Positions 35,222 through 44,563 of a stretch of 63,609 nt of DNA are shown here, piece after piece. The stretch is from the NCBI GenBank assembly GCA_023663805.1, contig JAMPGR010000005.1:1-63609 (forward strand), in the 5' to 3' direction. Below the pieces are notes generated by a model. The model did no database searches. It was not told the origin of the DNA and worked only from the letters and a program-made list of their open reading frames with translations. How positions within the stretch are numbered: the stretch's first letter is position 1; the number at the start of each line of letters is the position of its first letter. The position numbers were made by a program, and so were the translations under genes. This stretch comes from Clostridium sp. GTDB lineage: Bacteria; Bacteroidota; Bacteroidia; Bacteroidales; Muribaculaceae.

Positions 35222-37029
35222 TGGCGAAGCACACGGCGATATGAGTTGAATATCTTCGACTTCGATACAAATCCTATATATTTTCCACCGTCGACAACCG
35301 GGAGATTCCACGCACCGGTGTCGTCGAAACTTTTCATGACGGCTTCCATTGATTCGTGGATGTCGATTTTTGCCGGAGGAACGCTCATGAAGGTCGAGAC
35401 GAACATCTTGTGGTAGAGGTCGGGGCGGAACATTATGTTCCGGATGTCGTCGAGCAGGACGACCCCGAGGAACTTACCGTTACCGTCGACGACGGGGAAG
35501 AGGTTTCGGTTCGACTCTGAGATAACTTTGACCATCTCCTTGAGCGACATCTCTGGACGGACGGGGTGGAAGTCGGTTTCGATCACGTTCGATACCTTCA
35601 GGAGCGTCAGGACGGCCTTGTCTTTGTGGTGGGTCAGCAGTTTTCCCTGCTGGGCGAGTCGCATGGCGTAGATGCTATAGGGGAGGAATATCTTGATCGT
35701 GCCGTAACTGAGGGTCGAGACAATCAGCAGGGGGAGAAAAAGATCGTAGCCGCCAGTCAGTTCGGCCGTCAGGAACATCCCCATCAGCGGGGCGTGCATA
35801 ACTCCGGCCATGACTCCGGCCATCCCCATCAGTGCGAAATTCTTGACCGACAGGTCGAAGCCGAAGAGGTGGTTCATCAGATAGGCGAAGAGGAATCCGG
35901 TCATACACCCGACGTAGAGCGACGGCGCAAACGTTCCGCCGACACCGCCGCCGCCGTTTGTCGCCGATGTCGCGAATCCCTTCATCGCTATGATGAAGAG
36001 TATGAAGATAACGATAAACCAGACTTCGTGGCGGTCTTTATAGAACATCGAACCGTTGACAATCCCTTCGGTGTTCCCCCCGAGGAGGTCGACGATTGCG
36101 CCGTAGCCTTCGCCGTAGAGCGGCGGAAGAAGGAAGATCAGGGTCGACAGTATCGATCCGCCGACGAGGGTCTTCAGCCAGGGGTTGTGGATCCGCCGGA
36201 ATACACCCTCCATCATGTTCATGACTTTTGTGAAATAGAGTGAAACGAGGCCGCAGACAATCCCGAGAAGTATCGTGAACGGAATGCGCCCCATGACATA
36301 CGGTTCGCTCTGGATAAAGAAGAACTCGACGTCGTAGCCGGTAAAAAGATAGGCAATCGTCGCGGCGGTCACCGACGATACAATCAGAGGCATGACCGAG
36401 ACGGTCGTCAGATCGAGCATCAGGACCTCGAGGGTGAAAAGCATTCCGGCGATCGGGGCCTTGAAGATTCCGGCGATGCCGGCGGCGGCCCCGCACCCTA
36501 CCATAATCATCAGGATTCGTGGCGACATGCGGAAGAGCGAACCGAGACGCGACCCGATCGCGGCGCCGGTGAATACGATCGGGCCCTCGGCTCCGACCGA
36601 TCCGCCGAAGCCTATCGTGATCGAACTGGCGATGACCGATGTGTAGATATTGTGGTTCTTCAGTCGGCTCTTGTTCTGGGAGATGGCGTAGAGAACGCGC
36701 GTGACGCCGTGGCTGATATTGTCGCGGACAACGTAGCGGACATAGAGGCTCGTGACGAGAATGCCGACGGTCGGGAAGATGAAGTAGAGCCAGTTGGCTC
36801 CAGTGATGTCGAGATTGGCTGTCAGGGCGTGGGAAATCAGATGGATCAGCGATTTCAAGATCAGAGCGGCGAAACCGCAGAAGATTCCGACGAGAAGCGA
36901 AAGGATGACGACGAAGGTCTTTTCCTTGATATGGCGTTCGCGCCACATCATGATCTTGAGCCACCAGGAGGTGAATTTCCCCGGGCGTGTTGTGTCTTTA
37001 TGTTGTTGTTCGGTTGTCGTTGTTGTCAT
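35206..37029 (-). CDS. ClC-type chloride channel/antiporter with CBS domains
   Basis: 607-residue inner-membrane anion transporter. The selectivity and gating motifs are GSVGAEGPIVFTGAAIGS, where the Glu of GAEGP corresponds to the gating glutamate of CLC proteins, and GGVGGTFAPSLYVG. About ten hydrophobic helices precede a C-terminal pair of CBS domains (about 475-600: FPVVDGNGKFLGVVLLDDI and LPVVDGGKYIGFVSKSKI). Third gene of the tsaC, sugar transferase, clcA unit; overlaps the preceding gene by four bases. Confidence 0.92.
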   Translation of the reverse strand: MTTTTTEQQHKDTTRPGKFTSWWLKIMMWRERHIKEKTFVVILSLLVGIFCGFAALILKSLIHLISHALTANLDITGANWLYFIFPTVGILVTSLYVRYVVRDNISHGVTRVLYAISQNKSRLKNHNIYTSVIASSITIGFGGSVGAEGPIVFTGAAIGSRLGSLFRMSPRILMIMVGCGAAAGIAGIFKAPIAGMLFTLEVLMLDLTTVSVMPLIVSSVTAATIAYLFTGYDVEFFFIQSEPYVMGRIPFTILLGIVCGLVSLYFTKVMNMMEGVFRRIHNPWLKTLVGGSILSTLIFLLPPLYGEGYGAIVDLLGGNTEGIVNGSMFYKDRHEVWFIVIFILFIIAMKGFATSATNGGGGVGGTFAPSLYVGCMTGFLFAYLMNHLFGFDLSVKNFALMGMAGVMAGVMHAPLMGMFLTAELTGGYDLFLPLLIVSTLSYGTIKIFLPYSIYAMRLAQQGKLLTHHKDKAVLTLLKVSNVIETDFHPVRPEMSLKEMVKVISESNRNLFPVVDGNGKFLGVVLLDDIRNIMFRPDLYHKMFVSTFMSVPPAKIDIHESMEAVMKSFDDTGAWNLPVVDGGKYIGFVSKSKIFNSYRRVLRHYSED

Positions 37030-38456
37030 TTTCCTCTTCCTTTAAATACGGTGCAGAAGGTGTGGAGTATGATTTTCATGTCGATAGAGAAAGACATGTT
37101 TTCGAGGTAGAGAATGTCGTAGTGGAGCCGCTCGACCATCTGGTCGACATCGCTGGCGTAGCCGTAGCGGACCATTCCCCAGGAGGTGATTCCCGGACGA
37201 ACGCGGTGGAGCATCGCGTAGTATGGAGCACGCTCCATAATTCGGTTGATATAGAATTCGCGCTCGGGACGGGGCCCGACAATCGACATCTCCCCTTTCA
37301 GGACGTTCAGGAACTGTGGGAGTTCGTCGATACGGTATTTCCGTAGGAAGCGGCCGGCGCGTGTGATCCGCGGGTCGTCATCGCCCATCGACAGGGCGGG
37401 TCCGGTCGTCTCGGCGTCGACGGTCATTGTCCTGAATTTTATGATCTCGAACGGGCGTTTATGGTAGCCGATGCGCCGCTGGCGGTAGAGAACCGGTCCG
37501 GGCGATCCGGCCTTGACGGCGACGGCGGCGGCTAGCATTAGGGGGAAGAGGACGACGATTGCCGCCGCGGAGACCAGGATGTCACCGATCCTTTTGAGGT
37601 TCTTGGTCGATTCGGGGATGTCGCTGCGGCTGATGTCAATCAGCGGACTGCCGAAGATATTTGTCGTCCGGGCGCGTGTAATCAGGCGGTCGTGCTGGTC
37701 GGGGATCATGTAGATACGGCGTTCGAGAGGGAAGAGACGGCAGAGGAGTCCGAGTATCCTGTCGCGCGATTCGTCGGCTTCGGGGATGACAACAAGGGAG
37801 TGGATTTGTCGTTCTGAGAGTTCGCGTTCGAGATTGGCTTCGTCGATTACGGGGAGTTTCCAGGCAGATACCGGATTGTTCGGAGCGGTTTCGTCGGCGC
37901 GTCTGACGATTCCGGCGATGCGGAAACCCATAGATCGGGCAATCTTCGGGTCGCGGATGAATTCGGCGGTGCGCAATCCGGTTCCGATGACGAAGATGTC
38001 GAAGCCCCATTGTCCGGCGTGGATTTTCCGGGTGGCGTGTGAGGTGATAATCCAGCGAATCAGATAGACACAGACAAATAGAATCCCGATCATAACGCCG
38101 AAGAGCGAGTAGTCCTGCCAGAGATTGTCTGACATGTCGTTCAGCAGAACCATGAAGAATATCAGTATGGCTCCGATCAGGGTCGAAGTGAAGGTCGATG
38201 TCAGTTCTTCGGTCCGCGATTTGTTAAAGACGTTGTTGTAGTATCCCGAAAGCCAGTAAACGCCGAGCATGACAAGGGGGAACAGAATCTGTCCGGCGAT
38301 GACGGTGCCGGATACGAGATACGACTTGAGAGACCAGCCGACGCGGCCGTGATCGAGCATGGCGTAGCGCGAAAGGTTGAAAAGAAACCAGGCGAAGTTG
38401 GTCGACAGCCAGTCGGCCACGACATAGATTGTCCGTTGTCTTCTTTCGGAGATCAA
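37026..38456 (-). CDS. Undecaprenyl-phosphate sugar phosphotransferase (WcaJ-like)
   Basis: Polyisoprenyl-phosphate hexose-1-phosphate transferase initiating exopolysaccharide or O-unit synthesis. Four N-terminal membrane helices (about 12-135), a CoA-binding-like central domain (about 145-270), then a re-entrant helix and catalytic domain: [48 protein letters not shown] and [18 protein letters not shown]. It has 476 residues. No other polysaccharide genes are nearby, so it may serve loci elsewhere. It overlaps tsaC by four bases. Confidence 0.9.
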   Translation of the reverse strand: MISERRQRTIYVVADWLSTNFAWFLFNLSRYAMLDHGRVGWSLKSYLVSGTVIAGQILFPLVMLGVYWLSGYYNNVFNKSRTEELTSTFTSTLIGAILIFFMVLLNDMSDNLWQDYSLFGVMIGILFVCVYLIRWIITSHATRKIHAGQWGFDIFVIGTGLRTAEFIRDPKIARSMGFRIAGIVRRADETAPNNPVSAWKLPVIDEANLERELSERQIHSLVVIPEADESRDRILGLLCRLFPLERRIYMIPDQHDRLITRARTTNIFGSPLIDISRSDIPESTKNLKRIGDILVSAAAIVVLFPLMLAAAVAVKAGSPGPVLYRQRRIGYHKRPFEIIKFRTMTVDAETTGPALSMGDDDPRITRAGRFLRKYRIDELPQFLNVLKGEMSIVGPRPEREFYINRIMERAPYYAMLHRVRPGITSWGMVRYGYASDVDQMVERLHYDILYLENMSFSIDMKIILHTFCTVFKGRGK

Positions 38457-39043
38457 GGGCGGAGAATTTTGAAGGTTCCGTCTTCCGAAAGTCTCATGAC
38501 TGACGAGGGCTGCGCGGGGCGACGGTCGTCCCGGCGCCAGTTGGCTATATAGTCGACCTGCTCCCTGATCTCCGGAGAGATTTCGTCGAAATATCGCGCG
38601 GCGCGTTCTCCGCTGAGATTGGCCGAGGTCGACACAATCGGGCGGCGAAGGGCATGGCAGAGCGCGGCCGAGAACCGTTCGCGGGTCAGACGTATCCCGA
38701 CGCTGCCGTCCCCGGCAAGCAGTTCCGGGGCAAGGTTGATTCCCCGGTCGTAGACAATCGTCAGGGGGCGGTCAGAGAGGTCAATCAGTTGGTAGGCGAC
38801 TCCCGGAACGGTTTCGACATGGCGTTCGAGCATCGCGAGGGAGTCGACCAGCGAAATCAGCGCCTTAGAGTCGGCGCGGTGTTTGATTTCGAAGACGCGG
38901 CGGACGGCGTTGGAGCGGGTTGCGTCGCACCCGATGCCCCAGAGTGTGTCGGTCGGATAGAGTATGACACCGCCGCGGCGCATCGTGTCGGTACACCGGC
39001 GTATCTCCTCTTTGAATATGTCGTTTTGGTCTGTTTCGGTCAT
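38453..39043 (-). CDS. tsaC: L-threonylcarbamoyladenylate synthase
   Basis: YrdC/Sua5-type enzyme making the threonylcarbamoyl-AMP used for t6A37 in tRNAs that read ANN codons. The family block GGVILYPTDTLWGIGCDA and the KHRADSKALISLV segment (K-R-x-x-K-x-L site) are present; STSANLSGE is near the C-terminus. It has 196 residues and lacks the extra Sua5 domain. First gene of a three-gene unit whose later members have no evident link to tRNA modification. Confidence 0.9.
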   Translation of the reverse strand: MTETDQNDIFKEEIRRCTDTMRRGGVILYPTDTLWGIGCDATRSNAVRRVFEIKHRADSKALISLVDSLAMLERHVETVPGVAYQLIDLSDRPLTIVYDRGINLAPELLAGDGSVGIRLTRERFSAALCHALRRPIVSTSANLSGERAARYFDEISPEIREQVDYIANWRRDDRRPAQPSSVMRLSEDGTFKILRP

Positions 39044-39072
39044 AATACCCGTGATGAATCGGTTTCAGACCA

Positions 39073-39104
39073 CAAAGTAAACAAAAATCCTCCGATTACG
39101 CAAA
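39073..39104 (-). promoter_or_regulatory. Promoter of the tsaC unit
   Basis: TTTG (39104-39101), 20 bases, TTACTTTG (39080-39073), one mismatch from consensus, 29 bases before the tsaC start. Confidence 0.6.
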
Positions 39105-39118
39105 CCTTTTAGGCCTAG

Positions 39119-39292
39119 CTACTGCAGAGGAAGGAGAGTATGGAATTCTGTGCCGGAGTATTTGCGCAGGTTGGCTGTCGGGCCGGTTTTCTCGGCCCGG
39201 GGGAGGCCGTATGGGTAGTAGTGGGTCATCTGGCATATCTGGCCGTCGGCGATGACGGTAACCATGTATGTGTGATGGCTAATGCGTTGATA
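39119..39292 (-). pseudogene. Relic of an RHS-repeat core protein
   Basis: A minus-strand reading frame ends in TVIADGQICQMTHYYPYGLP and, 13 residues later, KYSGTEF. This is the pattern of the RHS core just before the toxin tip (usually DHLGN...THYYPFG...YKYxGKE). The frame stops shortly after, with no upstream repeats and no tip domain; the part upstream of the relic is unrelated. The 417-base gap between tsaC and the P-type ATPase therefore holds a decayed fragment of a polymorphic-toxin or wall-associated gene. Nothing else is recognised in this gap except the tsaC promoter. Confidence 0.6.
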
Positions 39293-39460
39293 CTCAGTAG
39301 GGACGCGGACTGACACGTCCTTATGGTAAATTATTGTACACAAGCCATATAGGTGGTGGATATTCTGCGGAAAGGGTTCATCGGCAGGGGTGATTGATCG
39401 GGTTGTCGGTTGCTCGGCCGTAAAGTTACGAAGAAATCCCAAACTGGGCAAATTTTTTTT

Positions 39461-42115
39461 TCAGAGGTGGCGGCGGTGGAGGAGACGGAGGAGTTCGCCA
39501 ATCCAGAGGACGAGGGATGTGGCGCCGATGATAATCAGCCAGTCGGTCAGACGGAGGGGCTCGACGTTGAAGAATTCGCCTCCGAGGGTGACAATCGCAA
39601 TCTGTCCGAACAGAATCGCTCCGGCGATCAGCAGGAAGCCTCCGCAGTCTTTGAAATGGAAGGCAGAGCGTCCGGTCTCGAAGGCACGGGCGTTGAACAT
39701 GTTCCAGAACTGGAGGAAAACAAAGATCGTGAAGAAAAGCGACAGTTCATATCCGCTCAGGCCGGTGTTTTTTCCGAAGGGGACTCGGCCAATTTCTGTC
39801 AGACTCGTAATCTCGGTGTGTTCGAAGTAGTAGAGCAGACCGAGCAGGAGGAGGAAGAAGATTCCGCCGACTCCGATGATCAGGCGCCACATTGGCCTGT
39901 TGATTATGAAGTCGGTTCGCGACCGGGGTTTTTCGTGCATGACCGTGCGCGACGGTGGTAGCGAGGCGAGAGCCATCGCGGCAAAGGTGTCCATTATCAG
40001 GTTGACCCATAGCATCTGGGTGACGGTCAGCGGCGACTGCATCCCCATGAACGCGCCGGAGAGGACGATGAAGCAGGCGGCCACATTGACGGTCATCTGG
40101 AAGAGGATGAAGCGCTGGATATTCTGATAGAGAGAGCGTCCCCACATGACCGCGCGACCTATCGAAGCGAAGGAGTTGTCGATAATCGTGATATCCGACG
40201 CCTCTTTCGCGACCGACGTTCCGTCGCCCATCGATAGCCCGACATGGGCGCTCTTGAGAGCCGGAGCGTCGTTGGTGCCGTCGCCTGTGACGGCGACGAC
40301 TTCGTTGTCGGCCTGCAAGGCTTCGACAAGGCGCTTTTTGTCCATCGGGCGTGCGCGGGCAATGATTTTCAGGTCTTCGACACGGTCGCGGAGTTCACTG
40401 TCGGTCAGTTCGGCGAATTCGGCTCCGGTTATGATATTACGGGCACCGTCGGTCCGGTCATCCCAAAGCCCGATCTGGCGTCCGATTTCGCGGGCGGTTC
40501 CGGGGGTATCGCCCGTGACGATCTTCACCTGTATTCCGGCGTCGAGCACTTCGCGGACTGCGGCAGGGACGTCGGGCCTGACCGGGTCGGAGATTGCCGC
40601 GATGCCGAGAAATGTCAGGTCGTTGGTTGCGACGCGACCCTCATCGATTGCGTGGTCGCCGTCGGCGAGTATACGGTAGGCGAACCCGAGCGTACGCATC
40701 GCCTGATTCTGGTAGCCGAGAAGGAGTGCATCGAACTGTTTGCGGCTGACACCGGCGGTGTCGCCGCACATAGCGTAGACAATCTCCGGCGCCCCTTTGA
40801 CGTAGAGAATCCGTTTTTCGGTCCGGGATTCGACGACTGTCGCCATATATTTGCGTTCGGTCGTGAAGGGGAGTTCCTCGACAATCGCGGCCTCTTCGCG
40901 AAGTTTGCGGTAGTCTTCGCCGCGGTCTCGGAGCCATAGCAGGAGTGCTCCTTCGGTCGGGTTTCCAAGCACCTGTGGCCGGGAGCCGGAGAGGTCGAGT
41001 TGTGCGGTCGAGTTGACGGCGATCCCTTCGTAGATGATGTCGTCGGAGGGGTGGCCGAAGATGTCGGTCCGGTAGACCTGCATCTGGTTCTGGGTCAGGG
41101 TGCCGGTTTTGTCGGTGCAGATAACCGTCGTCGCGCCCATCGTCTCGCAGGCGTGCATCTTGCGGACGAGGTTGTTGGTTTTCAGCATCCGGCGCATCGA
41201 GTAGGCGAGCGAAAGCGTGACAGCCATCGGGAGTCCCTCGGGGACGGCGACGACGATCAGCGTGACGGCGATCATCAGGGTCTGCAGGAAGAAGGCCAGG
41301 AAGCCGAACCAGTCGAAATCGGCCGTATTGACGAAATACATCGCGACACGTCCGGCTACTATAGCGGCGGCGAAACCGTATGAAGCCTTCGTTATCAGCG
41401 ATCCAAGGCGGTCGAGTTGTTCATTCAGCGGTGTCTTCACACTGTCGTCGATCTGCGCCGCTTCGAACACCTTTCCGTTTTCGGTTTGGTCTCCGACGGC
41501 GAAGACGCGCATGATGCCGTGGCCCTCCATGATCTTGGTGCCGCGCATCGCGTCGTTCGATGGGAAGGTCGCATCGGGGTCGAAGTCTGCCTCGATGGTC
41601 GTTTTATGGCATATCGGCTCGCCTGTCAGGGTCGATTCGTCGATATTGAGCGAGACCGCCTCGAGGAGTTCGCCATCGGCCGGAACCTCTTCGCCCGTTG
41701 TCAGTACGACGATGTCGCCGACGACGATATCTTTTTTCGGGACCTGGGTCGCGTTACCGTTACGGATGACCTGGACCGGCTCGTCATCGTTGACCTGGTT
41801 CAGGATAGAGAACTCCTTGTCGGCTTTGTACTCGAAGAAGAATGCGAGTCCGGTTGCCAGAAGTATAGCGATGAAAATTCCCGCCGGCTCGAAAAAGACG
41901 CCGGCGCCCTGACCGAGTCCCCAGTATTCATAGCATGAAATGCCGACAGACAACACCCCGGCAATCAAGAGGATAATAATCAGCGGATCTCTGAATTTTT
42001 CGAGAAATCGCTTCCAGAGAGGTTCTTTCGCGGGGGGTGTCAGGATGTTGACACCGTTTATGCGCCGACTCTCCGTTACTTCGGCGTCGGTCAGTCCTGT
42101 GTAATGGCGGTTCAT
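39461..42115 (-). CDS. Calcium-type P-type ATPase (P2 family)
   Basis: 884-residue inner-membrane cation pump. Actuator motif TLTGEP (162-167), helix M4 signature VPEGLPMAV (291-299) as in P2A/P2B Ca2+ pumps, phosphorylation site Asp335 in CTDKTGTLT, and hinge VTGDGTNDAPALKSA. About ten membrane helices; the C-terminal group includes WVNLIMDTFAAMALA. Substrate assignment to Ca2+ follows the PEGLP motif and general similarity to PMCA-type bacterial pumps. It follows the small SPFH-tail protein by 15 bases. Confidence 0.9.
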   Translation of the reverse strand: MNRHYTGLTDAEVTESRRINGVNILTPPAKEPLWKRFLEKFRDPLIIILLIAGVLSVGISCYEYWGLGQGAGVFFEPAGIFIAILLATGLAFFFEYKADKEFSILNQVNDDEPVQVIRNGNATQVPKKDIVVGDIVVLTTGEEVPADGELLEAVSLNIDESTLTGEPICHKTTIEADFDPDATFPSNDAMRGTKIMEGHGIMRVFAVGDQTENGKVFEAAQIDDSVKTPLNEQLDRLGSLITKASYGFAAAIVAGRVAMYFVNTADFDWFGFLAFFLQTLMIAVTLIVVAVPEGLPMAVTLSLAYSMRRMLKTNNLVRKMHACETMGATTVICTDKTGTLTQNQMQVYRTDIFGHPSDDIIYEGIAVNSTAQLDLSGSRPQVLGNPTEGALLLWLRDRGEDYRKLREEAAIVEELPFTTERKYMATVVESRTEKRILYVKGAPEIVYAMCGDTAGVSRKQFDALLLGYQNQAMRTLGFAYRILADGDHAIDEGRVATNDLTFLGIAAISDPVRPDVPAAVREVLDAGIQVKIVTGDTPGTAREIGRQIGLWDDRTDGARNIITGAEFAELTDSELRDRVEDLKIIARARPMDKKRLVEALQADNEVVAVTGDGTNDAPALKSAHVGLSMGDGTSVAKEASDITIIDNSFASIGRAVMWGRSLYQNIQRFILFQMTVNVAACFIVLSGAFMGMQSPLTVTQMLWVNLIMDTFAAMALASLPPSRTVMHEKPRSRTDFIINRPMWRLIIGVGGIFFLLLLGLLYYFEHTEITSLTEIGRVPFGKNTGLSGYELSLFFTIFVFLQFWNMFNARAFETGRSAFHFKDCGGFLLIAGAILFGQIAIVTLGGEFFNVEPLRLTDWLIIIGATSLVLWIGELLRLLHRRHL

Positions 42116-42130
42116 CGCGTGGCGTGGGGA

Positions 42131-42568
42131 TTATTCCTGGGGGATTGTCAGAGCGCGGGTCGATTCGAGAATCGGAAGGTTCGTCTCGGTCGGGACGTAG
42201 ATGACGGTCTTGTTGCTCAGGTCAGACTGCTGGCGGACCCAGAGATACTGGATATAGGTCGGAGTAATCGAACCATTTTCGATACGGATTGCCTCGGCCG
42301 CACCTTTTGCGCGTTCTATCTCGGCCTGGGCGTTCAGTTTCTCCGCCTCGAGGTTTGCCTTGGCTTCCTCGATCTTGATCTTCCGGTTCTGTTCGGCCTT
42401 GGCGAATTCGGCTTTCCCCTCCATTTCCTGGGACCAGACGTTATACCAGGGGCGGATAAAGGCCATGGCGACAATCAGGATTATGATAGCGGCGATGGCG
42501 CCGATAGCGAGGCGGACGGCTTTCGGAGAGATATTCGCGTTGTTGTTGTTCATGTTCGTGTTATACAT
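42131..42568 (-). CDS. Small SPFH/prohibitin-tail-like membrane protein
   Basis: 145 residues from the ATG at 42568; the ATG at 42553 (MNNNNANIS) is equally possible. A start at 42670 is ruled out by the promoter at 42649-42642. One membrane helix (about residues 15-38), then a charged coiled coil rich in Ala, Glu and Lys (EMEGKAEFAKAEQNRKIKIE onward), then TYIQYLWVRQ and a C-terminal VIYVPTETNLPI. These parts match the coiled tail of prohibitin/stomatin-like proteins, but the SPFH core is absent. Cotranscribed with the P-type ATPase. Confidence 0.7.
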   Translation of the reverse strand: MYNTNMNNNNANISPKAVRLAIGAIAAIIILIVAMAFIRPWYNVWSQEMEGKAEFAKAEQNRKIKIEEAKANLEAEKLNAQAEIERAKGAAEAIRIENGSITPTYIQYLWVRQQSDLSNKTVIYVPTETNLPILESTRALTIPQE

Positions 42569-42641
42569 CTTGATTTCGGGTATGGGTTCTCTAAATTTTT
42601 GAACGTATATTGGCCGATATGGTTCGGCACGATTTCTTTTG

Positions 42642-42649
42642 CAAAAATA
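42642..42649 (-). promoter_or_regulatory. Promoter of the SPFH-tail / P-type ATPase unit
   Basis: TATTTTTG on the minus strand with a TTG 18 bases upstream (42670-42668). Confidence 0.55.
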
Positions 42650-42690
42650 CGAATAAAATTCGTCAGACAACCGCTTTTCGTCCCGGTTTG

Positions 42691-42722
42691 TTTGGCCGAC
42701 TGGAGAAATGACAGTATATTTG
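42691..42722 (+). promoter_or_regulatory. Consensus promoter of the NUDIX regulator
   Basis: TTTG (42691-42694), exactly 20 bases, TATATTTG (42715-42722). One of the best promoter matches in the window. Confidence 0.75.
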
Positions 42723-42723
42723 C

Positions 42724-42740
42724 GGCGTAATTTATACGCC
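42724..42740. promoter_or_regulatory. Palindromic operator on the NUDIX gene start site
   Basis: GGCGTA, five A/T bases, TACGCC: a perfect 6-bp palindrome placed directly after the -7 box, covering the expected transcription start, 7 bases before the ATG. Its position fits autorepression by the downstream regulator. Confidence 0.55.
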
Positions 42741-42747
42741 TATAGAT

Positions 42748-43443
42748 ATGGACAACCAGAAACAATATTGCTACAGATATCCCCATCCGGCGGTGACAAC
42801 CGATTGTGTCATATTCGGTTTCGACGGCTCGAAACTGCAGGTACTGCTGGTCGAGCGCGGCGTCGACCCGTTCAAGGGGAAATGGGCTCTCCCGGGCGGT
42901 TTCCTGAAACCGGATGAGACGGCCGACCGGGGCGCTATGCGCGAACTGAAGGAGGAGACCGGTCTCGACGCGGCCTATATCGAGCAGTTCCACACCTATT
43001 CCGACCCCGAACGCGATCCGCGCGAACGGGTCATAACGATCGCTTATCTCGCCCTTGTCAGACTCCGGGAAGTCTCCGGCGGCGACGACGCGGCCGACGC
43101 CCGCTGGTTTCCGGTCGACGATGTCCCGCAACTTGCGTTCGACCACGACGTTATACTCCGCGACGCTCTCCGTCGTATGCGCGAGCGGATCCATTTCCAC
43201 CCGATCGGGTATGACCTTCTCCCGGAAAAATTCACGCTGAAGGCACTCCAGACGCTCTACGAGTCGGTCCTCGGCGTCCGTTTCGACCGCCGGAATTTCG
43301 CCAAGAAGATGTTCCATCTCGAAATTCTGACCGAACTCGACGAAACCGTCTGGCCGACACCGAAGCGGAAGGCTAACCTCTACCGGTTCAATCTCGACAA
43401 ATACAACGAACTGAAACAGCGGGGTTTCCGCCTCGAATTCTAA
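42748..43443 (+). CDS. NUDIX-domain transcriptional regulator (NrtR/AraR-like)
   Basis: 231 residues. NUDIX domain at about 15-145, with the box GGFLKPDETADRGAMRELKE followed by ETGL, all key residues present. The C-terminal winged-helix part (about 155-231) contains PEKFTLKALQTLYESVLG and DRRNFAKKM, as in the NrtR family. Such proteins bind nucleotide or sugar ligands and repress sugar or NAD genes (AraR of Bacteroides thetaiotaomicron is one). The promoter and palindrome immediately upstream suggest autoregulation. No sugar pathway lies beside it, so the ligand is open. Confidence 0.85.
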   Translation: MDNQKQYCYRYPHPAVTTDCVIFGFDGSKLQVLLVERGVDPFKGKWALPGGFLKPDETADRGAMRELKEETGLDAAYIEQFHTYSDPERDPRERVITIAYLALVRLREVSGGDDAADARWFPVDDVPQLAFDHDVILRDALRRMRERIHFHPIGYDLLPEKFTLKALQTLYESVLGVRFDRRNFAKKMFHLEILTELDETVWPTPKRKANLYRFNLDKYNELKQRGFRLEF

Positions 43444-43464
43444 CCTTTCTAATTTCCCATACTG

Positions 43465-44223
43465 ATGAAAACCAGTTTCTATTTCCTTCTCTGGATCTCG
43501 ATCTATCCTCTCCTCGGGTTGCTCGGCAACAGTTTCGTCGACAACAACGCCTTTCTCTTCGCGCTCGCCGCCGTCTTCGGCCTTTCGTGGCTGCTGCGCC
43601 GGACGATGCCCCGTACTATCTCCTACGAGCAGTTCTCCTCTGTCGCTCCGATCCTCGAGGATGTCTATACGGGCAATGTCGCCTCGTTCCGTAAGAGGCT
43701 GTCGCGCGAGGCCTGCGTCGAGACCGTGACGGCGGTTTATTTCTGTGTGACGACGGCCCTGATACTGTTCGTCGCCCTGCGCTACGGAGGGGGCGACTGG
43801 GTGTCGATGGGTATATTTCTGTTCTTTACGATCGGCGCCGTCACCCGTTCGGTTTCGTTGGCCAAGGGGTGTACGCGCCTGCGGCAGAATCCGACCCGCG
43901 AGGAGTGTGCTGAAATAGTCCGTGACACCTACCGGATGAACTACGATTCATACCGCGAGGCAAGAAGCGCGACCCCCTACACGCTGCTGTTCCCGGAGCG
44001 CCCGCGAAACTACAAGGTGTTCCGGTGGTTTTCGATCGTCGTCGCCGCTATTGTCTCTGTTCTCGGTCTGTTCTATATCGTGACCGGATCAATCGTCATG
44101 TTCGGCAGCGGTAATATGGCCGGGAGTGCCCTCGCCTGTATGTACTCGCTATACGGTTCGCTTGCCGCCTACTACGGCATCAAGGATTTCATCACCCTCT
44201 TCCGCTCGCTCCGCCACTGCTGA
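43465..44223 (+). CDS. Multi-pass membrane protein of unknown function
   Basis: 252 residues, 21 bases after the NUDIX gene and in the same direction. Hydrophobic segments lie at about 5-25, 27-45, 88-108, 112-130, 190-212 and 218-240, so about six helices with a hydrophilic stretch of about 50 residues in the middle (CTRLRQNPTREECAEIVRDT). No family was recognised. It may be cotranscribed with the NUDIX regulator and perhaps controlled by it. Confidence 0.65.
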   Translation: MKTSFYFLLWISIYPLLGLLGNSFVDNNAFLFALAAVFGLSWLLRRTMPRTISYEQFSSVAPILEDVYTGNVASFRKRLSREACVETVTAVYFCVTTALILFVALRYGGGDWVSMGIFLFFTIGAVTRSVSLAKGCTRLRQNPTREECAEIVRDTYRMNYDSYREARSATPYTLLFPERPRNYKVFRWFSIVVAAIVSVLGLFYIVTGSIVMFGSGNMAGSALACMYSLYGSLAAYYGIKDFITLFRSLRHC

Positions 44224-44278
44224 AATTAATCGTACATTTTATTGCAAAACTCGGAATACGTTGTCTTCTGCTTTCTAT

Positions 44279-44557
44279 ATGTGTGCGAGGTTTAGTTACT
44301 CATTGTCTGATAAATCCCCAATTGTCATTGAAAATTTTTCAATCCTGGATATGGGGATAGAAAATTGTGTTATAGCAGACGATTCCAACTCCAGATATTC
44401 AAAACATTGGAAACACAAAACTGACCAACTTCTTAAGAGATTCGTAATAAGCAAGCAATACGGACTAATATATTTCCAGATGGAGGACGGTGACGAATAC
44501 TATCGGGCGAGTCTACTCGATAAAGCACTAAAAGATAGTTATGATTCTCTTCGATAG
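44279..44557 (+). CDS. AT-rich orphan small protein
   Basis: 92 codons from the ATG at 44279 to TAG. GC counted by eye is 21/60 and 23/60 in two lines (44281-44400), far below the neighbours. The protein has a mixed alpha/beta look (ENFSILDMGIENCVIADDS, QYGLIYFQMEDGDEYY) and no recognised domain. There is no clear promoter. The composition suggests recent acquisition or a fragment left by a mobile event; it could also be non-coding. Confidence 0.4.
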   Translation: MCARFSYSLSDKSPIVIENFSILDMGIENCVIADDSNSRYSKHWKHKTDQLLKRFVISKQYGLIYFQMEDGDEYYRASLLDKALKDSYDSLR

Positions 44558-44563
44558 AGAAGT

